From the NCBI GenBank assembly GCA_003427395.1, contig BFEA01000165.1, positions 2,618,611 to 2,677,613 of the forward strand: DNA of 59,003 nucleotides, in the 5' to 3' direction. This document shows positions 31,172 through 43,469 of this stretch, in pieces. Source of the stretch: Chara braunii (lineage: Eukaryota > Streptophyta > Charophyceae > Charales > Characeae). The notes beneath the pieces were generated by a model. That model saw nothing but the letters and a program-made list of their open reading frames with translations, did not search any database and was not told where the DNA came from. Positions within the stretch are counted from its first letter, which is position 1, and each line of letters starts with the position of its first letter. The position numbers were made by a program, and so were the translations under genes.

Positions 31172-32884
31172 CTATTGGTGTAGGGCAAGTTTTTGCCATG
31201 TCTTCAAGGCAAGGGACAAAAAAAAAACCTCTCTTTTCAAGTTCGTTAACATGGTTGCAACCACAAGCACAACCAAGTGGTTTGCATTGAGACTAGGACT
31301 GCCTCGCCTATAAGTGTTCTTGCCAATGCTTTCGAATCCAAAGTCATTAGTCATTAATAATAAGAAAATTGCACGGGTCTGCAGGGTAGAGGCATGGCGC
31401 CTTGGGTCAAGCATAACCAATCCCCCTTGCGCCCTCAGTTGGGCAAGCTTGATCTATAAATACCTAGTCATAACAACTGTCAAGAGCCGAAAATGTCCTA
31501 AGTTCGATATATGTATTGTCATTGTGTACCACATAACTGATACTAAGGAATGATTGATTAGTATAACCCGAAAATCAGCCACCAAAATCCTTATTGCCCA
31601 TGCCGTGACCTTATTGATCATTGTGGCTATAATTCCCTCCATCTACACTTGTTTGGGTGTGTTGCGGCCAACTTGATGTCCATGTTATGGATAACCATCC
31701 ATTCAACCAATATTTGCTTATCTTTTAAAATTAGTGTCCATTCCCCACTGAGGAATCAACAACGACTTCAACCAATTCACCTTAGCTCCTTAGAAACGGT
31801 CAAAGTCGTGTAGAATCCGCACTGGGATGGATAACTGCCCATGCGTTACTTCCACTACTGCAGAGAGCCCGATCTCCCTATCTGGTTGCAGTAGTCCCAC
31901 TAGTTGCATGTTTGCATGTATTATATCATGCAAAACCTCGATGTACAAGATATACAAAGTCGTCGAAACGAGGTAGCTTTGCCTAACCGATCATGTGGCT
32001 GGACAAATCTTTGAGGTCTGGTTCTCAATCCAGATCCCAACTGTGGAGGTTTGTAATAGCAGGCTGACCCATTCAACAAACTATTCCCTAGGTCCTCAAA
32101 GTATCCTTCTGAGTTTTTCCGACAAAAAAAATTATCTCACTCAGTTGTAGGCCTTTTCAAAGTGTGTGGATGTTCAGGCTACCTTCTAATACTGGTTATT
32201 TACCATCGCTTAAATGTGTTGTGCCAAGACAATGTTATAAACAATTTGTCTATTTGGTACAAATTCGGTTTGAGAGAAATGCACCACGGTCGGGGTGATA
32301 CACGCCCGTTAATTAGCAAGGACCTTAGAAAAAAACTTACAATCAGCATTGAGTACGACAATCGACGCCAATTTCGAATATTGCCTTTGTCACTCTTTTT
32401 TAACATACATCTGCTAATTGTTTAAAGATTCCTAATGGTATGTCATTGATACCCAGAGACTTGTGCTTAGGCATGTCTAAAATCGCTCTACGCACCTCGG
32501 ATTCGAAATTGGCTCGTCTATATGGTTTCTTTGTTATTTTGTAATAACATTGATAACCATAGACCAAACCAGTATATGGAGTATGTCGGTCATGCCATGC
32601 CTACTCCATTCCTCTTCCTCAGTGAAGAGTCAATGGTAGTAAGCCACAACATACTCCAAGATCAATGGAGGTGTATCTACGGTTGGAGTGGTTGGGTTGA
32701 ATAGGTGTTTTAACTGTTGAATCGCCACATAAGGGTATTTTTTCTGTGTCTCCCAAAAAAGCATCTTGGTTATGCGCTCACCTTGCCTCACCCATGCCAC
32801 CTTCATTATCCATATGGTTCTAGCCGCCTCCCAAACTAACCACTGTTTCCACTCAAGCACCAATTGACCTCTCCCGACCACCAT
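31172..32884 (-). pseudogene. LINE C reverse transcriptase remnant
   Basis: Landmarks in order are WVRQGERITKMLFWETQKKYPY in the pre-RT linker (about 32800), KKSDKGNIRNWRRLS matching the KKGD...NWRP(I/L)S RT block (about 32380), an FDD-type catalytic box followed by a frame change (about 31960), GAKVNWLKS (about 31790) and the late block LDPRRHASTLQTRAI (about 31390). Stops are frequent. Confidence 0.65.
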
Positions 32885-32992
32885 CCCTCTTCTTCTTGTT
32901 GTCGGGCTAGTCCTTCCTCCATTTTCTTCAATTTGTTCACAAAAGTTTTACCCTTTTTCTCTATGACCATTCTTTCGAGTTTAAGTATTTGT

Positions 32993-33889
32993 CTAAAGAG
33001 TATGACCAATACATTGAACCCATTTTTTAATCTTCACCAAGGGAGAATCACTACCAAGTTCTTGTGGAAGCCAATTCTGGCAATGTTGTCGGGTCGCTTG
33101 TGCATATGAAGGATCCTCAACAATCCAAGTCGAGAGTACTCTGGTCGTCCGATAAAAAACCGGCTCGATAGGCTTCGCAATGCGAACGATTACTGCGGCA
33201 TGATCGGACGTGGGTTTGGGGACTATTTCCACCTATGTGGAGAGGGGAAAAAACCTTTTGTCCATCCATACCATATCAAGATGACTTCTATTTGTCGAAT
33301 GAGCACCGACCCATATAAATGTTCATTTTGTTGGATAGAGTGGTATAACTTGAAATGCGTCAATCAACCCTAACAATGACATCGTTAAACTAAGGGCATA
33401 AGTATCTGATTGGCTTGGACATTCCTGGACCGAGTCCAAACTGGGAATAGGTATAGTATTAAAATCACCAACCACTATAGTCCGATCCATTTGTGGGAGA
33501 AACACAGACAAAGAGCACGAAAACCATTTCATGTCTACCCTATCTACTGCTGTATATGCATTGAGTAGCAACCACTTTTGCGATTCAAATTCAAAAACCT
33601 CCCCGACCCATCTCTCTTTTGTGTCAAAGAACCAATCAAGAACCTCCATGTCAAAATCGGAGGCAAACAGAATGGCTACCGTGATGCCCCCCAAGGACCC
33701 ATTTGCGGGGAATCAGATCTGTTGACCTTCCATCACACCATTCTGCTTTTAGATCCTATTTGGTTAATATTAATAATCTCTTGTAAACATAATACATCCA
33801 CTTATGTAGTTGTGTCTCCATTTTTTTTTCCTCCCTCAATACCCTCCCCGAAATCCCCCCTAACATTCCATGATGCAATTACCAACTCC
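32993..33889 (-). pseudogene. LINE C APE-type endonuclease remnant
   Basis: ELVIASWNVRG marks the start of the endonuclease fold (about 33889), VDVLCLQE carries the catalytic Glu (about 33790), VVGDFNTIP the Asp/Asn pair and PTSDHAAVIV the final Asp-His. All catalytic motifs survive, but frameshifts and stops separate them. This is the target-nicking domain of L1-type LINEs. Confidence 0.75.
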
Positions 33890-34500
33890 CCTATGACGCA
33901 GATACAGATTAGGATAAAAGCAATTCCTAGACTAAAAAGGTGTACCCAGATAAGGCCCACCTACCTTCCTTCCTCAGAAAATCATCGATATCAAGTCTAG
34001 CAGCGAGAGACAACCTCCTGTTTAGTCTCGGAAGACCAACCATTGTGAGGTTATTGATGATGTGGAACTCTTGTGGTTCCGTTGCTGGGCCAAAAACTCT
34101 ATCAAAAGGGACCTATCATCCTCCTTGCACAATCGGATCAATCGATGGAGCGTTTATCGAATGACCAGTAAAACATAAAACACTACAATAAATTTGGAGC
34201 CCATCGGATCAGTCGCATCAATCTTGGCTGAAACCTTCGCTCCACCCACCATCGAGTAATTTTGTCCCGCACTTCATTTTCTGTTCACAGTCTATCAACT
34301 GCCCAAGTGTCAGTTTTCTGCCTAAACACCATCATTCTAAGTTCCTCCAATGCCCACCAGAACAACAAAGGGCAAACATAGCATCCTCCCTCAGATAGTA
34401 TCTGAGTCATTCTTTTCGCAGAAACCGTGAGTCTTATTATCGTATAAATGGACCCCCCTTCGCTTTTGATCGTGCTCCTTCTTTCAAGCCCTTTTGCCAT

Positions 34501-34829
34501 TCGATTTTCTTTTCTTTTGAAGTCTCATGAATTTTCGATTTCGAATATATGTTCTTTGAATAATTGGAGTGGGGAGATTTCGGTTGCCTCTTTTAAAACA
34601 ACTTACTTTCGCATCTTGTTCCCCTAGAGACACTGACTCGTTCTCCCCACTTTTGTTGTTGTTCCTATGGTTGTATCCGTTCTTTGAATTCCGCCTTGTA
34701 CATTCTCCGAGGTCGGGCCAAATTGACTTTGAAATTGATATTCAATTTTTCTCATGTTTCAAGAAAAGTCACTCAAATAAAATTATAAAAACACTAAATC
34801 CACAATCAATCTAATTTTTGTGGTGCTTC
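34501..34829. other. spacer between head-to-head LINEs
   Basis: T-rich opening; no motif recognised. It separates the 5' side of LINE C from the 5'-truncated start of LINE A. Confidence 0.4.
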
Positions 34830-35569
34830 AAAGTTTGCTAGTCTCCTCCCACGCAGCCCCTACCCTGGTCTGGATCACTAAATGGGAATAACAACATTCA
34901 CTTTTCGCAAAAAGTCAGACCAAGGCAGGGGTTTTTATAAACTTAACACTTCTCATCTCAATGACAATGGTTTCCAACATTACCTCGAAGACGTATGAGA
35001 CTTCTAGAGGGGCAACTAACACTTATAAATAATGACATAAAATAGTTCAACAACGCACTAGCTTTCCTAAACCGTAAATGCAATGAATACTCCAACGCTT
35101 TAGTTAAACTAAGACATCAACAAGAAACTGAGTTACAAAAAAAAAATTACGAATTGGGAAAACAAGAAACAAATTCATCATTCCCAATAAATATTAACAC
35201 CATGGTAGAAGAAATCTAACAACGGGAGGATCATCTCCTCAAATACATGAAATATAGATGACAAGGTATCAGAATCAGAGGACAGTTTAACAAAAATCAG
35301 ATGGAGAGAGTCATGGATGTTAATTTTTTTCTATGACCAAGATAAGATCAGGGAGAACTACAATTGAAACACTCGTCGATCCTCACAATAGAAATGTGTC
35401 ACTTGTCACTACTATGGCGGCCACCACCAAAATAGCTAGAGTTTTTTATAAAGACCTCTTCACATTTCAGACTACCTCTACCCCCAAACACTAGAGAGCT
35501 AAAGAGATAGACGAATTCCTTCTTCCTCTCAAGAAGGGTATTTCCGACTCCCAATGACAACAACTTGAG

Positions 35570-36560
35570 TCGCCTATTACAAAGGAGGAAATCCGAGTCT
35601 AGAAAACACTCATCTTAATGGAGGAGGAAAAAACACTAGGCATAGACAACCTTCCTAAAGAATTTTGAAAAAACATGTGGGATTCTCTTTCTCAAGATCT
35701 CATGAGTTATTACCAAGCAATTTGGATTACTGGGGATATGAGAGAGATTGTAAATCAAGGGTTTTTGACTCTCCTGTACAAAAAATGAGATAAATGCAAT
35801 ATTAGAAACTAGAGACCCGTCACCCTTCTTATAGTCGTTTACAAGTTAGTAACTAAAGCATTAGCATATAGAATGTTAAAAGTTACTACAGATATTATAC
35901 ACCAGCACAAACAGAATTCATTACCGGACATGAATAATATCATGTTTATAAATCAGCTATTATGAATCACACGTCAATCTAAATACAATGCAACCTTTAT
36001 CTTCATTGACTTTGAAAAAGCATATAACAATGTGGATTGATTTTTCTTGGACAAACGATGAGATAAAATTGCTTTTGGCCCATGCTTCAGGCGACGGATA
36101 AAATTTTTACACCAAAAGACATTCACTAGAGTCTCTGGCAATGAAAATATGGCCCCACCATTCAACTTACAGAGATCGGTCAGACAGGTTGACTCTCTTG
36201 CACTTTGTTCATTATAATTATGGAAACCTTAGCAACTAATCTCATACAACACAGTGACATTCAAAGAATACGGACGTCCTCTACACCAGAGGAGGTAATT
36301 TCAATCTTCTCTCTTTTTGCTGATGATCTTTCAATAATGTTGGATGCAACTTAGGATAATATGGATGCAATTAAAGTATTAATGAACAAATTTTGTAAAC
36401 TATCAGCCACGAGAATCAATAGGGGAGATAAAACCTTAGGATGATGGATATATTTCCATGAGGTAAGACCACTAGAAACCCCTCGCATCAAATGGATCCC
36501 TAAGGAACTGCCAATCATAATCCTAGGCATATTCCTTTCAGCAGAAACGAACAACAAACA
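35570..36560 (+). pseudogene. LINE A reverse transcriptase palm
   Basis: The reading runs from KTLGIDNLPKEF through NQGFLTLLYKK, RPVTLL, FIFIDFEKAYNNVD and the intact catalytic box FADDLSIML (about 36316) to INRGDKTLG. At least ten in-frame stops interrupt it. Confidence 0.75.
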
Positions 36561-36739
36561 ATGATAGAATTATGCAAAATGCCCAAACCAAATACGAACT
36601 CTGGAAGAACAAACACACCTCCATCATAGGTCGTTCCCTAGTAATAAACAATGTAATTCTAGCATCTCTGGTACAAATCGGCCATATGGGCACTAGATGA
36701 CTCATCAATCAAATTATTTCAAAAACAACTAAGGGACTT

Positions 36740-38460
36740 TCTATGGAGAGGCGACCATGAATGCAAAAAATGTCATTAACAGAGTGACTTGGTCCTCCAT
36801 AATCCAGCCCAAGTCCAAAGGTGGGCTGGGAATCATCAATCCTACCACTCTAACCATGACTCTTTCATTACAATGGATCGAGAGACTGTTATTCAACCCA
36901 TAAACGCCATGAAGCCACCTAGAATGGGAGGAACTGCGGGGACAAGCTCCCCCCTCTGAGAGTGTAGTAGACCCGACAATGTGGTTGGAAAACCGGGCTT
37001 GATCAATCCCACGATGCATACAACATAATCATAATACCCAGGATCTCACAGATAGAATAGCGACTAGACAATATTCTAGTAAGGACTCATTCTCGATTCA
37101 AATTTTGAAGACCTTGATGGACATCCCCTTGCCAGACAAGCATCATCCTCAAAGGTGGGAAAAATTTTTCCATCAACCAATCTTCAACAATGAATGGATT
37201 AAAGATTTTCAAGGCTATACCCTGCAGTGCCTACACTGCAACGAAAACCCTTGGAAAGGATGAATTAGGAAGGGCATTACAAGAATCAAAGACATTTGGG
37301 ATGTAGAAACTAAAGATTGGATCCTCCATAATGTATTGTCCACGAAACTCAAACATTGTCACCATGTGAATGAAAATCTAGAAAGAATCATAGACATGAT
37401 CCCATTGGAGTGGGTGCGGATCCTTAAAAAAAGAAAGAACCTTTTGGAAAGTGACTAGGTGAGCCTTAGGGGAGAACAACATATGATGTGAAATGTCTTG
37501 GATCCTTCCTCGGGGTTTATAGTGTTCATCTCTCTCTTTACTTTAAAAAAAGATGCCTTTGTAATCAGACATCCAAAAAATAAGACAAGATGGGTCCCAA
37601 GAGATCAATTATTCAGAATCAGGGTGCTTCAAGAAGATTCCTCATTTTTGTTGGCTTTTAGACCATCTTCAGAGATCTCAAATCTTCCCTTCGACCCTGC
37701 ATGCTGGACGTGGGGTAATCATAACAAAAGGAGGAAGAAATTTCACCAGATCTCTGCATACCCTATCTGTAAAATCAAGATATCGAATGCTCAAACCCAT
37801 AATAAACCTTAAAGATAAGGTCTCATTGAGATGGATGCAGCAACTGAATATAAGTAAGGAAGACTTAAGACAGGTTCAATGGGTCAAGGCGGTAAGAGTA
37901 ATACCATCAAAAATGGCCTTGTTACAATGACAAATAGAACATCGTTGAACCCCCACTAATGACTGGTTGATGGATAAGATTTCTCTAGAAAAAAAAGGGG
38001 ATAACAAAACCTTGGTGTAAACTCTGTATTTCCGCCTTCCTCGGTAGAAAGATCCTGGAGACCATATAACATATTTTCATGACATGTTCTGGCTCCATCT
38101 GGCTTTGGAGATGGTGAGATCTTATCTTGGATCAATTACAAACGTCACACCAATGGTCCTGAGGCTGGAAAGTAATATTCTTGGAGGTCTGGGCACCAGA
38201 ACAAATAAACACCTTCACACATAACATGTTCATTCTGGGAAGGAGAGCAATTCTTTGGGCCATCTGGCGAAGGAGATGTACAAATGAATGGGAGGGTGCT
38301 AGACTTGATGACCCATAATTCACCGAGAACATCAAACTGCAAGTGCAAACTCACATTTTGGCACAATGGAAAAAAGTCAAAGACAAAATACAAAATAACT
38401 TTCTAAAATTAAACATTCTCAAAGCCATCAAAACCATATGGAAGTTAGCGGGGGGCTGGT
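36740..38460 (+). pseudogene. LINE A C-terminal region with zinc knuckle
   Basis: VINRVTWSSIIQPKSKGGLG (about 36770) is the post-RT block. CKLC...HIFMTCSG (about 38025-38080) is the knuckle, and AILWAIWRRRCTNEWEGARL the terminal helix region. A TAA follows RLDDP at about 38320; LINE B has TAA at the same place. Confidence 0.75.
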
Positions 38461-38730
38461 GCTTCAGAAAACTTGGGAAGTTGGCGAGGGGTGTTTTAAC
38501 TAGCAGTACACCCCCCTTACTCCGCGCCAAGCTTTCTGAACTACCACTTGCGCACTTTTTTCTGTTTTGGTTGGCGCCGCCAGCCGGCATGGTCCAGTAG
38601 GTCGAGCCTCCAAAATTTTGGTAGGCTACACGTTTCTTTTTCAGCAAGCCTCACACCTAGCAGCCGTTCAGGTTGTAAAAAAAAAACCTTCAGCAAGGAT
38701 TGGCTAGGGGGGGAAGATGAAGGCAAATAG

Positions 38731-38856
38731 AGAGGGTAGAATGGGAAGGTGTAACATGAGATGAGGGGCAAGAGATAAATAGAAATTACAAGTTAGAATA
38801 TTTGACAAGTGTCATGGCAAGGGAGGGTAGAATGGGAAGGTGTAACAGGAGATGAG
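38731..38856. repeat. 36-bp direct duplication, spacing about 88 bp
   Basis: GAGGGTAGAATGGGAAGGTG and the following GTAACA(T/G)GAGATGAGG occur at 38731 and 38821. It may be a long target duplication or a slippage event in the LINE 3' UTR. Confidence 0.75.
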
Positions 38857-39406
38857 GTGTACCACGAACGCCATGGGAACCTCGATGGAAGCAAGGGAAA
38901 TGACTGTGAGAGACAAGGGCAGAAACTGACAACTTATGGGGTTTACTGCGGTTCAATGACATTTGATGGGGCTAAAAGAGTTGAAAGAGGTTGACAGACA
39001 TAGGCAGGGGTTCTGGTGGTTCTCGTGGTCTTAGGTGGATGAGAGGGAGGTGGGAGCTTCAGGTAAAGGGGCTTGGAAGGCAAGAGGGCAAGTGGAAAAC
39101 TGATAGTAAAAATGATGGCAGAATGAGACAGCTAAAACGATCAGCGACTAACAAATATGTGAGGATCAGATAGAGAAACACAAAAACTGAGAGAAACTGA
39201 GAAAAACAGAGAGAACTTGAAACAGAGAGAAAGACACAGAGAAACAGAAGGAAACAGAGACGGGAAACACAGGGGAATCACACGATGGAATAAAATAAAA
39301 TAAAATAGAGTAGTGGTCTTCATACTCCTCACACACAACCAACAGACAAACAGTCAAATTCATACCTTCATAACCTTGATAAGCATGTCTAACTCTTTGC
39401 AGGGAC

Positions 39407-39454
39407 GCTGAACCTGATTTCTAGCAGGTGCAGCTCCCCACCAATAAATGGAGC
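39407..39454 (+). other. LINE A 3' tail stem-loops
   Basis: GCTGAA pairs with TTCTAGC through a one-base bulge (39407-39425). GCTCC (39433-39437) pairs with GGAGC (39450-39454) around a CCACCAATAAAT loop. An A-rich tail follows within 40 bp. Confidence 0.7.
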
Positions 39455-39504
39455 CTTTGTTTGTTGTGAAAAAACTAACAAAAAAATAATAAAAAACTGC
39501 AAGT

Positions 39505-39968
39505 TACTATTGAATAGATGGATTGAGGTAGATCCTTAAATCCCTTTTCGCCCAATGCAAGATTTTCCCAATCCCTTTCCCCTACCCACCAATATTGTTG
39601 TTCCTTTGTCTTGGTATGGCCAGGGCACCTTGGATACGCCACAAATCTGAGTGGGGGACATGAGCTAGAAATTACAATAGTTATAATAGTTATAATTTTC
39701 TAAAGGGTTTATCCCAAGGATGGGATCAGGTTCCATATCAAGCTAGGACTGAAAGTGCACATCTGGCGCCCTGTTCAGGGTGAAGAGGCTTAAACCTGGT
39801 ACCCTGCTTTACTTCAGCATTTTGTCAAAAGGACGCTGGACCCGTTTTCCAGCAGGTGCAACTCCCCACCAATAGATGGAGTGACACACAAAGACCATGA
39901 TAGGGAGGGATGCTCATATCACCCTGCCGACAATGGTCTTCGGAGTTAAAAAAAAAAAAAAAAAAAAA
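39505..39968 (+). mobile_element. 5'-truncated LINE 3' end (LINE E)
   Basis: Begins in the last coding stretch: VDP-stop-IPFRPMQDFPNPFP and VPLSWYGQG, matching LINE B VDPLIPLKPVTDFPDLFP and VPRSWYG. It continues through the shared CTGGCGCC...GGTGAAGAGGC block and the tail hairpins, and ends in 20 A at 39949-39968. This third copy confirms the family's 3' end. Confidence 0.75.
39835..39882 (+). other. LINE E 3' tail stem-loops
   Basis: GCTGGA (39835-39840) pairs with TCCAGC (39848-39853). ACTCC (39861-39865) pairs with GGAGT (39878-39882). Compare GCTGGG/CCCAGC near 10970 and GCTCC/GGAGC at 39433 and 53466: both members of a pair change together. Confidence 0.75.
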
Positions 39969-39984
39969 GGCCTTTACTCAAAGT

Positions 39985-41160
39985 TCATCTGCCAATTTTC
40001 GTTCCTCCTTTATGCTTATAGGTGTACCTTGCCGAATAGGGGTCGAGCAGTGCGCAAATCGGCTCTCCATAGATTCATGCGCTTCCCCTGAGGATGAAGT
40101 CCCCTATCTGTCGACAAAAGGTCCGACCATCGTCTCTCCCTCAAACCTGGACCGTGATCGCTCGTTCACTACTGAGCCAAAAAAATCCTGAGGTAAAGGC
40201 CTTTTTCCTGCGTCTATTAGGTCTCTTGCGTTTCCTTCGTTTTTATCGAAAATAATTGAAGGGGCCATCTTCCATCCAGTACGAATCCCGGGTTGAGTAG
40301 GATGTACTTCCATCCTGATGGTGGGTATCCTAATGGTCTGTTGCCATAACATTCCCCACCCACCCCTGCCTGATCATGTCTGGTATCTCCACCTCCTTGC
40401 TGAATTTTTGGGGACTATCGTCCTGTACGGAGGGTTTCGCGTTGTTACCCAATGAAATTTGGTACTCACCAGTGTATGATCCATACTATCATAGGTATAT
40501 AACTACCATCCCAGTGTCTTCCTCTGTACTACTCATTGGATTGTCGCCTTCCGTATGTCCATGAGGGGTGTTGCTTGTATCCTCTTGGCCCGCTCCTTCC
40601 TGCCATTAACAAATCATTGCCAGGTGTACCCTGGTAGGGGGGGGAGAGAAGATGTCATGAAGAGGGTTGGAAATAGAGCAGTCCGATAGTCTCACCCTAT
40701 TGTGTTGTTCTTGCAGTGAGATTTTGATCGCCTGTGCGGCGTCCACCTAGTTCTTCTCTCGCAGTGTCATTACCTCCGTCTTGTCTTTGTCGACCTCCTT
40801 CATATATGGGGTACACGGTCTTTCCTCCGAGGACGATATTTCAACAGGTCGTTTGTAAGTTCCATTGGAAGGCGATTGTGAATCATCCGAAGAGAGAATT
40901 ATGAGAACATCCGCCTAGCCGCCCTAATCTGGGGAGTGGGAACGCCCTACTGGAATTCCTGGTCTATCGGTCGACACTAGTTCTGTGTTCCCAACTGCGC
41001 CTGTGTTCCTGGGTGCTCCCTTCGCAAGTGCCATTTGGCCTCCATACTATTGGTCCTGCGGAAGAGGTCCCTTCAATTGTACCTGTCTGTCCAGATGTTG
41101 ATTGACCTCCTCCAACTGTCTTTGAAATACATATTGCCTCTGCTCCTGGCCCTCTGGCAA
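39985..41160 (-). pseudogene. decayed ORF1/gag-like frame
   Basis: One minus-strand frame reads through coding-like text despite a dozen stops: a Gln/Glu-rich opening (QYVFQRQLEEVNQHLDRQVQ), an acidic Ser patch (VLIILSSDDSQSPS; EISSSEERPCTP), LREKN..DAAQAIKISLQEQ, and GECYGNRPLGYPPSGWKYI near the end. Composition and order resemble the first ORF of plant LINEs, but no zinc finger or RNA-binding motif is certain. It is inferred from reading quality alone. Confidence 0.4.
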
Positions 41161-41444
41161 CTAGCAATCTCCATTAATCATACCCTTTCCATCCCCCTTA
41201 TGCTCGTCGTTGCTGGTTCTGATTTCTTGACTGTTTTGGAGGTGGCTCTTCCTGCAGCTGCTGGTCCTGAGTACGTGGGTACCCTAGGTGCCCCTCATCT
41301 TGTATCCATCCCTCTCAAGACTGTTGTTCCTCATCACGAGACTGTCGCTGCTCTAATGGTTAATAGGTAGTGTCATTTTTGGCGAATTTTCACCGAAATT
41401 GCCATATCTCCCCGAATTTTTATTTTATTTTAATTTATTATTAT

Positions 41445-42225
41445 CAGGGTTACCTGACTGAACGTTCGGGGGGCCCCGGGCTGGCCTCCTAACGTTCGGG
41501 CGTTCGGGGTTTCGTTCGGGGTCCCGTTCGGGGGCCGAACACCTCCAGGTTCACCCCCCGCCAAAAACAATTTTGGGGCCTAAAAATAAGTTTTTTTTTC
41601 TGAATTGTTTTTTTGTGAGTTTTCTTTGATGTAACCTACACGCCTATGAATTTTGAAGCCATTCTGCTAAGTCAAAACAACATTAAAAATAGTCAAAGAT
41701 GGGGGTGTCAAAACATGCTCGCCCACTCACTATTTTGTTTTTTTTTCTTTTTTAACTTTTTGTTCTCACTTTATTTTGGGGCCTAAAAAATTTTATTATT
41801 TTTTGAAAATTTTTTAATGAGATATTCATTATGTAAAATACATATCTGTAAATTTTCATGGCATTTGTCAATGCCAAACAATAATTAGAAATCGGCAAAG
41901 ATGGAGGTGTCGAAAAGGTCCTCGCACACTCACTCATTTTAATTCTCTTTTTATTTTTTCTGATTTTTATCATAGTGTTTATTTTCTGTATTTGATTTTT
42001 AATTCAAATTTGGTAAAGAATGTGGATACAGTGCCCAAGCAAATGTTGTTTAGTTTATTTTTCTTCATAACATATTTGTTTCTCGGAAGTTTTGAAAACG
42101 TTTTTTTTTTTTTTTTTTTTTTTGTCCGCGTTCGGCCTGAACGGCCGAACGCCTTCCGAAGGGGTCCCGTACGTTCGGGCGTTCAGGTTTGGGCGTTCGG
42201 CCCATCCCGAACGCCGGCAACCCTA
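41445..42225. mobile_element. hAT-like MITE with GTTCGG-rich ends
   Basis: The ends are CAGGGTTACC and, inverted, TAGGGTTGCC, with ATTATTAT on both sides (41437-41444 and 42226-42233). The duplication lies in TTA-rich DNA, so it is weaker evidence than it looks. Both subterminal zones (about 41462-41545 and 42120-42215) are packed with GTTCGG/CCGAAC motifs in both orientations; the 570-bp centre is AT-rich and non-coding. Clustered subterminal motifs are what hAT transposases bind. Confidence 0.7.
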
Positions 42226-43080
42226 ATTATTATTATTTTTTTGATACGTATGTGCTTTTTTTTTTGTTTTGTTTTTTAAGCCTAGGGTGTTGTAGAGGCC
42301 AAGGACTAGACCCGCGGTGATTGCTAGTAGCATGAGCCAATGGTTGTCGTCATAGGATAGGCCACCTACACTACCCATCCCCATGTTTATACTCCCAGTG
42401 CACCCCCTGCCTCTACTATCCTACCTAAGTGTGACCAGCACTCAAGACCATCACCCTACCAATAAAGAGGGCAACTTGGACCAAACAGCAGTGACACACA
42501 CCAAGGCTGGGCCAACCTCCCAACCTGATGGAAGCGGAAGCGGAAGCGGACGAAACATTGTCATACGGGAACTTCGGACACCAGGCTCATGCAATCTTCT
42601 ACAGGCCCAATTCAGAGAGTCCACCGAGCAGGATTACCTAAGCAAGGCAGGCCAGTGCCCACGGACACATCCTACCGTCCTTCCCCTAGCTTACCCGAGG
42701 TTAGGCGGAGCTCAGACTAGCCGGAGCAACTTATATCCCTACCCCTACCCTAGAGCTAAGCCATGCATGAGTAGACCCGGTCGTATACCTGATAGACCCC
42801 GTCAGCCCAGTATCGTAATTTCTGTGTATGTGTGTATGCCCGGAGGCTATGTATGTTCGTATGAGCCTATAGGACCATGTTTTTTTGTATCTGCCCGAAG
42901 GCTCTGTGTGCTTTGTGTACCTGTATAGCAAGATGTATGTGTCCAAAGGCCAGATATGTGCAGTCTATGTGTGCTCTGTAACTGTATAGCGAGATGTATG
43001 TGTCCGAAGGCCAGATATGTGCAGTGCTATGTAGAGGGAACTATGTGTTCGTTTGAAGAGATGACAGGCGAAGTTGGACA
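42226..43080. other. unrecognised; one 181-codon open frame and a 61-bp tandem repeat
   Basis: The plus-strand frame at 42383-42928 has a Gly-Ser run and Tyr-Pro repeats but no domain I know, and may be chance. From about 42907 to 43027 a 61-bp unit (CTGTATAGC...GATGTATGTGTCC(A/G)AAGGCC) is repeated twice. Confidence 0.35.
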
Positions 43081-43084
43081 AAAA

Positions 43085-43175
43085 ACCTCCCCAAAGTCCC
43101 CAGCCAGACTCGAACCCGTGACATGTGACCTGAAGACTCTACCATTTCAGCAGCAATTGCAAACGGCCCCTGTGT
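43085..43175 (-). mobile_element. tRNA-derived SINE head, minus strand
   Basis: The minus strand reads TGAAATGGTAGAGTCTTCAGG and then CACGGGTTCGAGTCTGG, a tRNA-like A region and a near-consensus B box (GGTTCGAGTC) at the right spacing. No matching acceptor stem was found, so it is unlikely to be a functional tRNA. Confidence 0.55.
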
Positions 43176-43385
43176 GTGATATGCCAGACTGGGAAGATCA
43201 ACAGAACAACCACGAGCAACAACCACAAGCAACCCACGCAATATCAAGACCCGACAATACAACACCATGGACAACCCTTGGGTGGTGTGCAGGCAGTGTT
43301 TGTATAAGCTTACTGTGCGTCAGCCCAAGGGAATGTGTGTCAAGCCGTATGTCATTCTAACGCCCTGCCATTGTCAACGCGCAAG

Positions 43386-43465
43386 GCTGCAATAAAGTTT
43401 TGAACCCGCAACCTCATACCAAAATGCGCATTTCCAACCGGTGCTCTAACCACTGTATGTGCTTC
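43386..43465 (-). mobile_element. tRNA-derived SINE head with strong A and B boxes, minus strand
   Basis: The minus strand has CAGTGGTTAGAGCACCGG, typical of a tRNA D arm, and GCGGGTTCAAAAC as B box. It is one of the best tRNA-like matches in the window. The acceptor stem is not complementary, which favours a SINE over a tRNA gene. Confidence 0.6.
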
Positions 43466-43469
43466 AGGG

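Larger units (their letters stand above)
30400..34500 (-). mobile_element. decayed LINE on the minus strand (LINE C)
   Basis: Reading from 34500 downwards: an ORF1-like stretch (YVCPLLFWWALEELRMMVFR, 34285-34500), then endonuclease, linker, reverse transcriptase and a C-terminal part, all broken by stops and frameshifts. No 3' poly-A was found, so the low-coordinate end is approximate. Its protein differs clearly from LINEs A and B, so it belongs to another family. Confidence 0.7.
34830..39490 (+). mobile_element. decayed, 5'-truncated LINE (LINE A)
   Basis: Collinear with LINE B (46.3-53.6 kb) from the end of the endonuclease (GGTCTGGATCAC near 34870) to the 3' tail. Stops often replace Trp (TGG to TGA/TAG) or Gln (CAG to TAG). 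About 0.3 kb around 38.46-38.8 kb has no counterpart. The tail hairpins at 39407-39454 precede an A-rich end near 39490. Confidence 0.75.

Noticed and set aside
35570-38460. A changed genetic code with stop codons reassigned
   Set aside because: Stops in the LINE copies include TAA, TAG and TGA at positions expecting Trp, Gln, Arg and Tyr and differ between copies, while the EF-hand gene and the Helitron frame use normal codons. C-to-T decay explains most of them.
42383-42928. 181-codon open frame as a host gene
   Set aside because: No recognisable domain, unusual Tyr-Pro and Cys-rich tail derived from tandem repeats, and it begins right beside a MITE. It is left unassigned.
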